This document shows positions 1 to 11,753 of a stretch of DNA of 64,000 nt, piece after piece; positions within the stretch are counted from its first letter, which is position 1; each line of letters starts with the position of its first letter. The DNA lies in contig NZ_FVZE01000007.1 of NCBI RefSeq assembly GCF_900168325.1, forward strand, positions 1-64,000, written 5' to 3'. Source of the stretch: Novosphingobium mathurense (GTDB taxonomy: Bacteria > Pseudomonadota > Alphaproteobacteria > Sphingomonadales > Sphingomonadaceae). A program made the position numbers and the translations under genes. The notes under the pieces are model-generated. The model was not told where the DNA came from, did no database searches, and was given only the letters and a program-made list of their open reading frames with translations.

Positions 1-58
1 CGCGCCTTACGACAAGAAAATCGAATTTCGCACTACACGCGAAAGGGAGGCCGTCTGA
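1..58 (+). CDS. scoA: 3-oxoacid CoA-transferase subunit A, C-terminal end (partial)
   Basis: Only the last 18 codons are inside the window. They read APYDKKIEFRTTREREAV and stop at TGA 56-58. The stop overlaps the ATG of the B-subunit gene (TGATG), the usual arrangement for translationally coupled A and B subunits of CoA transferases. The A subunit would provide the CoA-binding half of the heterodimer. Identity is inferred mainly from the coupled B subunit; the visible tail agrees with it but is too short to prove it. Confidence 0.7.
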   Translation, partial: APYDKKIEFRTTREREAV

Positions 59-693
59 TGCCTTGGACCCGCGATGAAATGGCCGCCCGGGCGGCGCGTG
101 AATTGCAGGATGGCTATTATGTCAACCTGGGCATCGGTATCCCGACGCTGGTGGCAAACCATGTGCCTCAGGGCATGACTGTGACGCTGCAGAGCGAGAA
201 CGGCATGCTGGGGATCGGTCCGTTCCCGTATGAGGACGAAGTTGACGCCGACCTGATCAACGCTGGCAAGCAAACCATCAGCGAACTGCCGCATTCGGCC
301 TACTTCGACAGCGCCCAGAGCTTCGCGATGATCCGCGGCGGCCATATCGACCTCACCGTGCTCGGCGCGATGGAAGTGGCGCAAAACGGCAATATCGCCA
401 ACTGGATGATCCCGGGCAAAATGATCAAGGGCATGGGCGGAGCAATGGACCTGGTCGCCGGTGTCAAGAAGATCATCGTGGTGATGGAACATTGTGCCAA
501 GGACGGCACTCCCAAGTTCATCCCGGCCTGCACCCTGCCGCTGACAGGCAAGAACGTGGTCGACATGATCGTAACTGACCTCGCTGTTTTCCAGCGGCCG
601 GACCATGCTTCACCTTTCCGCTTAATTGAATGCGCACCTGGCGTTGGCGAAGATGAAATCCGAGCCAAGACCAGCGCAGCATTCGTCAGCTGA
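58..693 (+). CDS. scoB: 3-oxoacid CoA-transferase subunit B
   Basis: This 211-residue protein has the length and sequence of the B subunit of family I CoA transferases (succinyl-CoA:3-ketoacid or 3-oxoadipate type). The N-terminal GIGIPTLVAN segment is followed by QSENGMLGIGP, whose Glu at about residue 47 is the residue that forms the glutamyl-CoA thioester. The enzyme would move CoA from succinyl-CoA to a 3-oxoacid such as acetoacetate or 3-oxoadipate in the cytoplasm. The ATG is preceded by AGGGAGG and overlaps the A-subunit stop. A thiolase gene 3.5 kb downstream fits: the CoA ester made here is the thiolase substrate. The sequence alone does not decide between acetoacetate and 3-oxoadipate. 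Confidence 0.93.
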   Translation: MPWTRDEMAARAARELQDGYYVNLGIGIPTLVANHVPQGMTVTLQSENGMLGIGPFPYEDEVDADLINAGKQTISELPHSAYFDSAQSFAMIRGGHIDLTVLGAMEVAQNGNIANWMIPGKMIKGMGGAMDLVAGVKKIIVVMEHCAKDGTPKFIPACTLPLTGKNVVDMIVTDLAVFQRPDHASPFRLIECAPGVGEDEIRAKTSAAFVS

Positions 694-703
694 GGATGGC
701 GCG

Positions 704-4150
<3,447 letters not shown>

Positions 4151-4206
4151 GACTTGCTTGGGCGAAGTTGCTTGGCAAAAAAACCTGAAAAACTGGAACA
4201 GAACCA

Positions 4207-5385
4207 ATGACCAACGTCGTAATTATTGCTGCCAAACGAACCGCTGTAGGCAGCTTCATGGGGGCGCTGGCTCCGTTGCAGGCCCATGAGCTGGGCAAGG
4301 CCGCGATCGTGGCGGCGCTTGAGGCGGCAGAGGTCGCACCGACCGAGGTCGACGAGGTCATCATGGGCAATGTGCTGACCGGCGCGCTCGGTCAGGGCCC
4401 AGCCCGGCAGGCGGCAATTGCAGCCGGAATTCCGGCGGATGCGACCGCGCTCACCATCAACCAGATCTGCGGATCGGGCCTGCGCGCGGTTGCGCTCGGG
4501 GCGCAAGCGATCCAGGCCGGCGATGCCCGCATCGTGGTCGCCGGCGGGCAGGAAAGCATGTCCAATTCGCCCCATGCGCAGCGGCTGCGAAATGGATCGA
4601 AGATGGGCAATGTCCAGCTTGTCGACACCATGCTCAAGGACGGGCTCACCGATGCGTTCGATGGCGAGCACATGGGCCTGCACATGGACCGGCTCGCGAC
4701 CGAATTGCAGGTTACCCGCGAAGATCAGGACCGCTTCGCTTGCCAGTCGCAAAATCGGGCGGAGGCCGCGCGCGAGGCCGGGCGATTCCGTGACGAGATC
4801 GTCCCGGTCACGATCAAGGGGCGCAAGGGCAACGTGGTGGTCGATGCAGATGAATATATCCGCGACGGCGTGACGATCGATGCGCTGAACGGACTGAAGC
4901 CCGCCTTTGACAAACAAGGCACGATTACCGCCGCCAATGCATCGGGCATCAACGACGGTGCGGCTGCCGTGGTGCTGATGTCGGCCGAGGAGGCCACCGC
5001 GCGCGGGGCGAAGGTGATGGGCCATATCCGCAGCTGGGCGACCTCGGGGGTCGAACCCTCGCGCTTCGGCATCGGCCCGGTGCCGGCGGTGCGCAAGGCG
5101 CTCGATAAAGCGGGCTGGACGGTCGCCGACCTCGACCTGATCGAGGCAAACGAGGCGTTCGCCGCCCAGGCGCTGGCAGTTGGGCGAGAATTGGGCTTTG
5201 ACGAGCAGATCGTAAACGTGAACGGCGGGGCGATTGCTATCGGCCATCCGATTGGCGCATCGGGCGCGCGGGTGCTCACGACGTTGCTCCACGAAATGGA
5301 AAAGCGCGATGCACGCAAAGGCCTTGTCACCCTTTGCATCGGTGGCGGCATGGGCATCGCCATGTGCATCGAACGGTCAAGCTAA
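4207..5385 (+). CDS. phaA: Acetyl-CoA acetyltransferase (thiolase)
   Basis: The 392 residues match the short biosynthetic/acetoacetyl-CoA thiolases in length and motifs. NQICGSGLRA carries the acyl-accepting Cys (about residue 88), GHPIGASGARVL the active-site His, and CIGGGMGIAMC the second catalytic Cys. The C-terminal half (ANEAFAAQALAVGRELG, NVNGGAIAIGHP) is PhaA-like. It would interconvert two acetyl-CoA and acetoacetyl-CoA; a 3-oxoadipyl-CoA thiolase role is possible given the CoA transferase upstream. It starts 56 nt after pyruvate carboxylase and is probably cotranscribed, although the ribosome site is weak (GGAAC). Confidence 0.92.
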   Translation: MTNVVIIAAKRTAVGSFMGALAPLQAHELGKAAIVAALEAAEVAPTEVDEVIMGNVLTGALGQGPARQAAIAAGIPADATALTINQICGSGLRAVALGAQAIQAGDARIVVAGGQESMSNSPHAQRLRNGSKMGNVQLVDTMLKDGLTDAFDGEHMGLHMDRLATELQVTREDQDRFACQSQNRAEAAREAGRFRDEIVPVTIKGRKGNVVVDADEYIRDGVTIDALNGLKPAFDKQGTITAANASGINDGAAAVVLMSAEEATARGAKVMGHIRSWATSGVEPSRFGIGPVPAVRKALDKAGWTVADLDLIEANEAFAAQALAVGRELGFDEQIVNVNGGAIAIGHPIGASGARVLTTLLHEMEKRDARKGLVTLCIGGGMGIAMCIERSS

Positions 5386-5399
5386 TCTGGAGCACGCCT

Positions 5400-5774
5400 T
5401 TGTCAGACCGGGAAACACGGAGAGCTGCAGGCCTTGCCGTTCGCGAGCAAGTTGTGGGCAAGGAGCGTGTAAGGTCATCTTTCCAGGAAGCGCCAGAAAT
5501 CGCTCGGCCGTTGCAGGAGCTCGCAACTGACTTCGCTTGGGGCGAGATTTGGACACGAGACGGCTTAAGCCGACGGGATCGTTCCATCATCACCATCGGA
5601 ATGCTCATAGCGTTGAACAAGCCTGAAGAGCTGAAGGTCCACCTGCGCGGCGGTATCAATAACGGTTTGAGCTCGGATGAATTGCGCGAGATTGTAATTC
5701 ATTCTGCGGTATATGCAGGGTTTCCCGCTGCACTCTCGGCAATGCAAATTCTGATTGCAGTAGTTGAAGGGTGA
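5400..5774 (+). CDS. Carboxymuconolactone decarboxylase family protein
   Basis: A small 124-residue all-alpha protein of the carboxymuconolactone decarboxylase/AhpD-like family. It has the typical central block TRDGLSRRDRSIITIGMLIA and the later HLRGGINNGLSSDELREI and HSAVYAGFPAALSAM segments, which match gamma-carboxymuconolactone decarboxylase (PcaC). No CxxC pair is present, so a peroxidase (AhpD) role is unlikely. The start is TTG 5400, with GGAG 7 nt upstream and 14 nt after the thiolase stop; an in-frame upstream ATG would overlap the thiolase and add an unrelated tail. It may take part in protocatechuate-type ring-cleavage metabolism, but no other pca genes are in the window. Confidence 0.85.
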   Translation: MSDRETRRAAGLAVREQVVGKERVRSSFQEAPEIARPLQELATDFAWGEIWTRDGLSRRDRSIITIGMLIALNKPEELKVHLRGGINNGLSSDELREIVIHSAVYAGFPAALSAMQILIAVVEG

Positions 5775-5870
5775 ACATCCGCCGAATGCAGGGCGTTCGA
5801 TTGCGGGGACGGCGTTACGAAACACATCATCACAAAGTTTTCGCCATCGCCTGAGCCGTTTAGTCTCCTA

Positions 5871-6548
5871 TCATGGATAGCTCTCAATCCGCGCTTGCCC
5901 GGCCCGCCGGATCTGGGATGCGGCCTCTTCAAAATGGAGTGCCACGGCATCGCGCGCCCTGAGCGTGTCGCCGACCTTCATGTAGGCAACGAGCCGCTCG
6001 TGCTCGGTCAATGAACTGCGCGCTTCCTCAAGCTGGAAGAAGTTCGCTCCCGCAATCCACACCGCCGGCGGGATCGCCCTGGAATAGGCACCCAGTGCCG
6101 CGCGATTGCCGCTGATCCGCACCAATTCAAGGTGCCACTGGTAATCGATATAGGCGCCAGCGAGGAGGTTGGCAGGATCACGGTCGTCCATGCCGCGCAG
6201 CACGCCGTTCAGCCGTTCGAGATGGGAAAAGTCTGCGTTGCCCGCGGCGCCTGCCACCTGCGCCGCGGCCATGGCCTGGATAGCGCCGGCAAGGTCGAGG
6301 TGCTCGACGATCCGCACGATGGTCCAGTCGTTGATCGAGTAGCGGCCGTGATCGCGAGTGAGGAGGGCGAGATCGACGAGTTCCTGGGCAAAATGGTCGG
6401 CGCAGTCCGCCGTGAGCGTGCTGAGGCCCGGGATATCGGAGGGACTGTCGAAACGGCGACGTTTGTGAGGCTCGCGAAGCAGGGAAAAGACGTGCCGCGC
6501 CGGACACGCAATTGTTCGTACACCTTCCAATTTCGTCTGCGTTCCCAA
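5871..6548 (-). CDS. GntR-family (FCD) transcriptional regulator, divergent N-terminus
   Basis: Residues from about 80 on look like the all-alpha FCD effector domain of FadR-type GntR regulators, with the ligand/metal pocket pieces WHLELVRISGNRAALGAY and LTEHERLVAYMKVGDTLRARDAVALHFEE. The first 75 residues are a poor match to a GntR winged helix, although LVDLALLTRDHGRYSI resembles the wing after the recognition helix. The apparent start at 6548 is a TTG without a good ribosome site, so the N-terminus may be misplaced or decayed. The gene faces away from the second GntR gene and probably controls it or the metabolic cluster. The effector is unknown. Confidence 0.65.
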   Translation of the reverse strand: MGTQTKLEGVRTIACPARHVFSLLREPHKRRRFDSPSDIPGLSTLTADCADHFAQELVDLALLTRDHGRYSINDWTIVRIVEHLDLAGAIQAMAAAQVAGAAGNADFSHLERLNGVLRGMDDRDPANLLAGAYIDYQWHLELVRISGNRAALGAYSRAIPPAVWIAGANFFQLEEARSSLTEHERLVAYMKVGDTLRARDAVALHFEEAASQIRRAGQARIESYP

Positions 6549-6663
6549 GGCGGCGAACTACTCCCTCATCGCAAAAACGGGATAATCGGAAGCGGCAGGA
6601 TTCGGAAATCAAATCGGTCCTGTGCTATGGAGAGGGAAATATGCGGCGGGCCAGAACTCGCCC

Positions 6664-7482
6664 ATGGGGGCTCGTCACTTGGCCAAGGCGCATTCACTTG
6701 CCGAACGCATGTTCCTCGAAATCAGGTTCGGGGTCCTTTCGGCGCGCTATTTGCCGGGCCAGATCATCCCCAAGGGCGAGCTTGGCGAACTCTACAAATG
6801 CCGCCCTGCCGCCGTCGCCGAGGTCCTCAATGCACTCGCCTTCGAAGGCTACCTGATGCGCCAGTCACGCAGTGAGTTCACGGTGCGCACCTGGCGAGCC
6901 GAAGAGGTCGAGGATCTCTTCGAGATGCGCGCCAACCTTGAGGGACATGCCGCCTCGCGGGCGGCGACACGCGCCAGTGCGGCCGAGATTTCGCTGTTGG
7001 GGGCGCTCGCTGCCGAGGTCTGCGAGGCGGCGCCCGACAGCCACGAAGACCTCGAGCGCGTCATCCACGAGAACCTGCGCTTCCACATCGAGGTCATGCG
7101 CATGTCGCGCATCCCGCAGATCGCCGAGATGGCGCGCATGGCGCTGCCCAACGCGCTTCACCGCCGGATCGCCTGGTCGCAGCGCGCCGAGGATGCCGAG
7201 CAGTCGTTCCGGATGCACCAGAAGATCGCGGCCGCCATCACCGAGCGTTCGGCCTCGATGGCGCGCCTGTTGATGCGCGAAGACATCTACTCGGCGCGCG
7301 AGGCGGTCCTGGCCGCGATCGCGGCGATGGGATCACATGAAGGCGAGGTTGCCGCCATAGTCCACTTTGCGCCTACCCTGGAGATCGACGGGCGTCTCTA
7401 CGGGCAAGGAACGCGCGAAGCAGGTGCGGATGGCCGGCTCATTCCGTTCGGCGTTCCCGCGCGGAGCTTGGGACAGGGCTAG
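6664..7482 (+). CDS. GntR-family (FCD) transcriptional regulator
   Basis: A 272-residue protein with an N-terminal winged helix-turn-helix (SLAERMFLEIRFGVLSARYL then PGQIIPKGELGELY, followed by the recognition region AAVAEVLNALAFEGYL). A FCD-type helical domain follows (DLFEMRANLEGHAASRAATR; NLRFHIEVMRMSRIPQIAEMA; FRMHQKIAAAITERSASMARLL). A 35-residue tail (ending PARSLGQG) extends beyond the usual family end. ATG 6664 is chosen because it leaves a normal short lead before the winged helix; GTG 6622 is an alternative, and neither has a strong ribosome site. It is divergent from the other FCD regulator and close to the CoA-transferase/thiolase cluster, so local control of that cluster is a reasonable guess. 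Confidence 0.8.
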   Translation: MGARHLAKAHSLAERMFLEIRFGVLSARYLPGQIIPKGELGELYKCRPAAVAEVLNALAFEGYLMRQSRSEFTVRTWRAEEVEDLFEMRANLEGHAASRAATRASAAEISLLGALAAEVCEAAPDSHEDLERVIHENLRFHIEVMRMSRIPQIAEMARMALPNALHRRIAWSQRAEDAEQSFRMHQKIAAAITERSASMARLLMREDIYSAREAVLAAIAAMGSHEGEVAAIVHFAPTLEIDGRLYGQGTREAGADGRLIPFGVPARSLGQG

Positions 7483-7673
7483 GTTATCGGCGCAGCAGGT
7501 GGTTCCTCGTCGGACAACCGCGACTGGTCGGTTTCGAGTTGCTGCAGCACTGCCGTCATCAGATTGGCGGCTTGGAGGAGCCCGGCGGCATTCAGAACAT
7601 TGAGGAAATCGTTGCCGTCGGAGACAATCAGGTCGAGCGTACTTCGATCGATCAGAAGTCGCTGCATGCGCAT
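7479..7673 (-). CDS. Small hypothetical protein
   Basis: A 64-residue ORF from ATG 7673 (TTG one codon earlier is possible). It overlaps the end of the GntR gene tail-to-tail by 4 nt. The protein starts MRMQRLLIDRSTLDLIV and has a leucine-rich amphipathic centre, then an acidic Pro-rich tail (DEEPPAAPIT). No domain was recognised. The ribosome site is weak. The rest of the 430-base stretch between the GntR gene and the next gene at 7911 shows no other convincing ORF; 7680-7790 is AT-richer and may hold the promoter of this ORF. Confidence 0.4.
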   Translation of the reverse strand: MRMQRLLIDRSTLDLIVSDGNDFLNVLNAAGLLQAANLMTAVLQQLETDQSRLSDEEPPAAPIT

Positions 7674-7910
7674 CAAAGCCGCCCCCGAAGCTAAAAGAGC
7701 AAACGATTGTTGAATAAAGACATTCTGTCAATATTTCGGCACGTTAAATTTGCCGAGATGTCTCTATTTTGGAGCGAGTTAGGTAAGTGCCCTTAAAGGC
7801 CTATGCCGCAACTGCGATAAGAACTCCGCTCGTCTCATTCGCAATTGCAGAAAGGTTATCGGGCCGACGCGGTCCGGTGGGAGGTGGCCCGGACCGCGCC
7901 GACGTTCCGG

Positions 7911-8255
7911 TCAGGCGTAGATGGCCTGCTCGACGCAGTGGATGCAGTCGGCCTTGCGCTCTTCGCTGGCGGAATGGGGATGGGTGGTAGCCGCCTTGTC
8001 CGGGCAATCCGAACAGAGGCCATCGGCGTCCTGATGGGCACGGGCAGCGGCATCCTTGAGCGCCTGCTTGCGCGCCTCGAGCGCTTCGCGCAGGCGGGCG
8101 AAGGTTACCCTAGTCTGTTCGGGGCTGGCCCGGCTCTCGAGCTGGCCCTGGATCAAGGTTGCCGGCGCGGACGCTCTGGGAGCGGGTTCGGCGGCGAGGG
8201 CAGGGGTGGCGGCCGCCGCAAGCAGCGGGGCGAGCAGATAGGCATATCGTTTCAT
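7911..8255 (-). CDS. Secreted hypothetical protein of the transfer operon
   Basis: A 114-residue protein with a clear Sec signal peptide: basic MKRYAY start, hydrophobic LLAPLLAAAATP, and a cleavage site after ALA. The mature part is helical and charged (RLREALEARKQALKDAAAR) and ends with Cys pairs (LCSDCPDK and DCIHCVEQ) that could form disulfides in the periplasm. AAGGAG lies 8 nt before the ATG. It is the last gene of the TraD-TraI operon and starts 15 nt after the previous stop, so a periplasmic role linked to conjugation is possible. I do not recognise the family. Confidence 0.75.
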   Translation of the reverse strand: MKRYAYLLAPLLAAAATPALAAEPAPRASAPATLIQGQLESRASPEQTRVTFARLREALEARKQALKDAAARAHQDADGLCSDCPDKAATTHPHSASEERKADCIHCVEQAIYA

Positions 8256-8270
8256 GGCTAGTCTCCTTGT

Positions 8271-8474
8271 TCAGAAAAAGCCGTTCCGGCGACCGTATGA
8301 GAGGTCGCCGCGCGACGAATCCCCGAGCGCCGACCGGCGCACGCTCAGGGTGACGCCCCGCCTTCCGCGAGCGCGAAAGTGGAGATCCTGGGGATCGATG
8401 TTATTGCGCTCCGCCCATTCCTGGGCGTCGCGCTCGCTTGCGAAGTCGCCGACTTCCTCGTGGTCAAAGGCCAT
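8271..8474 (-). CDS. Small hypothetical protein
   Basis: A 67-residue protein starting MAFDHEEVGDFASERDAQEWAERNNIDPQDLHF, followed by a basic tail with an RGRRG stretch. ATG 8474 is chosen over an upstream in-frame start because GGAG lies just before it and the upstream extension is Arg/Ser-rich shadow sequence. It overlaps the end of the membrane-protein gene by 11 nt, so the two are probably translationally coupled. It belongs to the relaxase operon. No function is recognised; the acidic N-terminus and basic C-terminus suggest a small nucleic-acid or protein adaptor. Confidence 0.65.
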   Translation of the reverse strand: MAFDHEEVGDFASERDAQEWAERNNIDPQDLHFRARGRRGVTLSVRRSALGDSSRGDLSYGRRNGFF

Positions 8475-8700
8475 TGTCGCTCTCCATCGGTTCGGGATTG
8501 GGTTCAGGCTCTGATTGGGGCGCCGATGGCGCGAGGAACGCGACCGCTGCCGCGGCAAGGGCGACTGCGACCATCGCGAGGATGACAAGGGCGCGCGCCG
8601 CAGGTTCGGGCAGCACGAACGCGAGGACAGCCAGCCAGACGAGCGTGGAGTGCGCGCGGTCGAGCACCCGGGTGGCCGCGGCAGGGGCGAGGGCGGGCAT
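8464..8700 (-). CDS. Small two-helix membrane protein
   Basis: About 78 residues from ATG 8700 (a TTG at 8709 overlapping the relaxase stop is an alternative start). Two hydrophobic helices are visible: STLVWLAVLAFVLPEP and ALVILAMVAVALAAAAVAFL, with the loop PAARA between them and a Pro/Glu-rich tail. It sits directly after traI and overlaps the next small gene, so it is part of the transfer operon and is probably an inner-membrane protein. No family was recognised. Confidence 0.6.
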   Translation of the reverse strand: MPALAPAAATRVLDRAHSTLVWLAVLAFVLPEPAARALVILAMVAVALAAAAVAFLAPSAPQSEPEPNPEPMESDNGL

Positions 8701-8705
8701 GGGTT

Positions 8706-11700
8706 TCAAAGGTCCAGCCCCAGCGATTTCTCGGGCACGGGGAGTTGCCGTATGGGTGGTTCGGGTACCTTGCCCAGCACTGCGTCGAGCTTGGCCTTGA
8801 GCTCGGGGCTCATCCTCAGTTCCGGCAACTGCCGCGCGTCGACCGGGTTATGGTGGCGGGGTTCGACCTCGACTTTGCCGGTCACCTCGAGCGCGGAGGT
8901 CTTGTTGCCCGGGGTGTGGTCGAGCTGCTGCTTCAGGCCTTCAAGATTGTTGGTGACGACCATCATGTCGTCGGTCGCACGGGTATTGAGCACATTCTGT
9001 GTGCGCTGGGTCGCGAGATTGCGCTGCGACGAGGAGATAACCTCGATCGCTTCAGGCTTGGTCATGCCCTGCGCCATGTGGGCATTGAGCGCATAGCCGA
9101 GGTCGAGCCGGCGCAGCATCGGATCGCCCGGCGCGAGCACCAGTTGCCGCCTGTCGGCAAGCTCGACCCGCACGCCTTCGGGCCGGGCCTCGAGCACCGT
9201 CGCGTAGGTCGACTTGGCAATGTCGCGGGACCCATCCTTGTCGCGCCAGAACACGGTCTCGCCGTCATGGATCTTCAGCAGCTTCTGTTCGTAGAGTCCG
9301 ATCCGGTCGAAGCGGTGATCGGGATCGATGCGGTCCGGGTCTATGACCTTGCGCCGTCCCCCGGCCTCGAGCACGACCTTGCCGTCCTTGCGGATCTCGC
9401 GGACCTCATACTCCCCGCGCTTCAGCCCCAATTCGCGCACGTCCATCCGCGCGTCGAGCACCTGGCCCACCCGGTAGGTCGAGGCGAAGCGAAGCTCCTC
9501 GCGCGTGGTGTTGGCGCTCTGCAGGGTGGTGAGGGTGAGGCCTGGCCCGGTGAGCGTACCTTCCTTGAGCAATCCTGCCTGGACGCGCGCATTGATCTCG
9601 GCGCGGTCATCGCGCCCGGCGGTGAAGATAGCGGTCGCCTCGCGCTTGTCGGGGCTGAGTGACAGCCAGAGGTCGGCGGCGCGGGAGACGTGATCGGGCC
9701 CCGCCTCAATCACCCGGCCGTGCGCGGCAAGAAGATCGAGTGCGAGGCTCGCATGACCCTCGTTCGAGAGCCCGGCGACGGCAAGCAGCAGGGGCGAGTT
9801 CTTCTGGCGGATGTTTTCGTCCATCCGCACGGTGGCTTGCCCCGCAGCCTGGCTGACGGCGAACATCTTGCCCTGTTCGATCGCCGACAATTGCTGGCGA
9901 TCGCCCATTAACGGCGCCTTGGCGAGATCGAGCTGCTCGGCCAGCGCAGTCAACCGCAGCATGTCGCGCGAGGAGACCATCGAGCTTTCGTCGGTGATGA
10001 TGACCGTATTGGCGAGCGCTGCCTTGGCAGCCTCGAAGCGCTCGCCCGATCCCGCGGCCGCAGCCCCGCCATAGGTGCTGAGGAACTTGGCGATCGTGTA
10101 AGCCTCGATCCCCGCCTCGCGCATCTGCTCGGCCGACATGCCCTGGCCGCCCCCGCCGCGCAGGTCGGCAACCATCTTGTTCTGGAAGGCAAGCCCGACG
10201 AGCTTGACGCCTTCATCACTCAGGACCTTGTCGAGCGCGCCGAGCAGCGTCGACTTGCCCGCGCCCGCCACGCCCTGGACATTGAGAAAGCGATCGGTGC
10301 CGGAGAGGATCGCGACGCCGGCTGCGAGTTGTCCCTCGTTGAGCTGCCAGGTATCGACCCCGGCGCGGGCCTGCCCAAGTTCGCGCGCCGCGTCCTGCAG
10401 CCGCGCCATGGCCTGCTCGGGCGGCATGAACGTGCGGCCCTTTCCGGCCCCGGCATCAATGCGGTCCAGAAACTGTTGTTCCATGGCGAGCGCGGCCGGG
10501 GTCGTCACCAGATCGAAGTGGCCATCGAGCCGGTCAGTCTTGCCCGGGATCAGGTGGCCGTCGCGAATGAGTTCGCCGATCCGCTCCACGACGGCACCGC
10601 CTTCGAGACCCTTGATCTGGAAACCCAAAGCAGCACTGAGGATCGCCTGCGGCGAGAACGCCGCCTCGCGCTCGGACAAGTGGCGGATGGCCGACGCCGT
10701 CGCGTGCTGCGCCTTGATCGTGCCCGCGGGAAGGAACAGAGCGGCCGCGCCGCTCACCGCCAGCGGGCTTGGCGTGCGCAGAGCAGCGCCGATCCGGGTC
10801 GAGACTTCACCGAGCGCTGCGGTTGCCGTTTCGCGGAAGGTCGGGCGTGTGTGCAGCTCGGCTCTGGCCCTTGCTTCGGCGATAAGCGCCTTGCCGTCGA
10901 ATCCCAGTGCCGTGGAGCGATCCTGCCATGCCTGGACAAGGGCCGCCCGGTCCTCGACGGCAAGTTTGGGATCGCGGGTGTTGACCGTCACCCGGTCCTG
11001 TCCCTGCGGCGATGCAATGCCGAGTTCCTCGACCTTGGTCAGGATGTCTTCGCGGCGCTGGCTGAACTCCTTGATGACCGAGCTTGGCACGCCCTTGATC
11101 TCGAACGAGCCGTGCTTTCCCGCCGCCTCGGTTTCGTAGCCGAGCTTCTGCAACTGGGCGCGGAAGGCGGCATGGTAGAACTGTCCAATCGTCGTGTTGT
11201 TTTTCCAGATTTCGCCATTCCACAGCGCCTTCCAGGTACCCTTTGGATCGCGGGTCAGGTTGGCGACGACGGCATGGATATGGCCCTGTGGATCGAGCGC
11301 GCGGCTCGCGTCATGGGCGAACAGCGCATAGACGAGGTTGCCGGTCTTTTGCGGCTCGCCGCTGCGCGAACGATCGTAATTGCGGCTCTCGGCAAACTGC
11401 TTTTCGACGAGCTGCGACATGGTCGATTTGACGGCGGCGAGGTGCGCATCGAGGATCCGCTTGTCGCCGCTCACCAGCGCCAGGATCGAGGCGGACTTGG
11501 GCATCGAGAAGGTGAGGTCGAGACCCAGGCGCCGCCCTTCGACCTGACCCACCATCTCGCCATCGGGCAAGCGCCCATTCAAGATTGCTTCAAACTGATC
11601 GCGCTCGACCTGACCCTCAAGTCCGAGTGCGCGCGCACCCTCTCCGCCCCAGACCCCGGCTTCCGCGTGTTCATCGGCCGTGTAGTAGTTGTCGTTCGCG

Positions 11701-11750
11701 AAATAGTCGGCTGCGCCGCTCGACGACCTGACGGATGCGATGGAGTGCAT
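8706..11750 (-). CDS. traI: MobF-family conjugative relaxase/helicase (TraI/TrwC)
   Basis: A 1014-residue relaxase of the TrwC/TraI type. The N-terminal relaxase domain has candidate catalytic tyrosines Y16, Y22 and Y23 (DYFANDNYY) and the metal-binding three-His motif at H146, H157 and H159 (FAHDASRALDPQGHIH). The second half is a RecD-like SF1 helicase with Walker A GVAGAGKS at about 493-500 and a downstream ITDESSMVS motif. The protein would nick oriT, stay bound to the 5' end through a tyrosine and unwind the transferred strand. It is at the short end for MobF relaxases and lacks a long C-terminal extension. The gene begins 3 nt after the traD stop in one operon. Expected partners are TraD and the ribbon-helix-helix protein. 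Confidence 0.95.
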   Translation of the reverse strand: MHSIASVRSSSGAADYFANDNYYTADEHAEAGVWGGEGARALGLEGQVERDQFEAILNGRLPDGEMVGQVEGRRLGLDLTFSMPKSASILALVSGDKRILDAHLAAVKSTMSQLVEKQFAESRNYDRSRSGEPQKTGNLVYALFAHDASRALDPQGHIHAVVANLTRDPKGTWKALWNGEIWKNNTTIGQFYHAAFRAQLQKLGYETEAAGKHGSFEIKGVPSSVIKEFSQRREDILTKVEELGIASPQGQDRVTVNTRDPKLAVEDRAALVQAWQDRSTALGFDGKALIAEARARAELHTRPTFRETATAALGEVSTRIGAALRTPSPLAVSGAAALFLPAGTIKAQHATASAIRHLSEREAAFSPQAILSAALGFQIKGLEGGAVVERIGELIRDGHLIPGKTDRLDGHFDLVTTPAALAMEQQFLDRIDAGAGKGRTFMPPEQAMARLQDAARELGQARAGVDTWQLNEGQLAAGVAILSGTDRFLNVQGVAGAGKSTLLGALDKVLSDEGVKLVGLAFQNKMVADLRGGGGQGMSAEQMREAGIEAYTIAKFLSTYGGAAAAGSGERFEAAKAALANTVIITDESSMVSSRDMLRLTALAEQLDLAKAPLMGDRQQLSAIEQGKMFAVSQAAGQATVRMDENIRQKNSPLLLAVAGLSNEGHASLALDLLAAHGRVIEAGPDHVSRAADLWLSLSPDKREATAIFTAGRDDRAEINARVQAGLLKEGTLTGPGLTLTTLQSANTTREELRFASTYRVGQVLDARMDVRELGLKRGEYEVREIRKDGKVVLEAGGRRKVIDPDRIDPDHRFDRIGLYEQKLLKIHDGETVFWRDKDGSRDIAKSTYATVLEARPEGVRVELADRRQLVLAPGDPMLRRLDLGYALNAHMAQGMTKPEAIEVISSSQRNLATQRTQNVLNTRATDDMMVVTNNLEGLKQQLDHTPGNKTSALEVTGKVEVEPRHHNPVDARQLPELRMSPELKAKLDAVLGKVPEPPIRQLPVPEKSLGLDL

Positions 11751-11753
11751 GGG

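Noticed and set aside
626..703. Upstream ATG for pyruvate carboxylase
   Set aside because: It would overlap scoB by 68 bases and add residues not found in the family; GTG 704 with a good ribosome site fits better.
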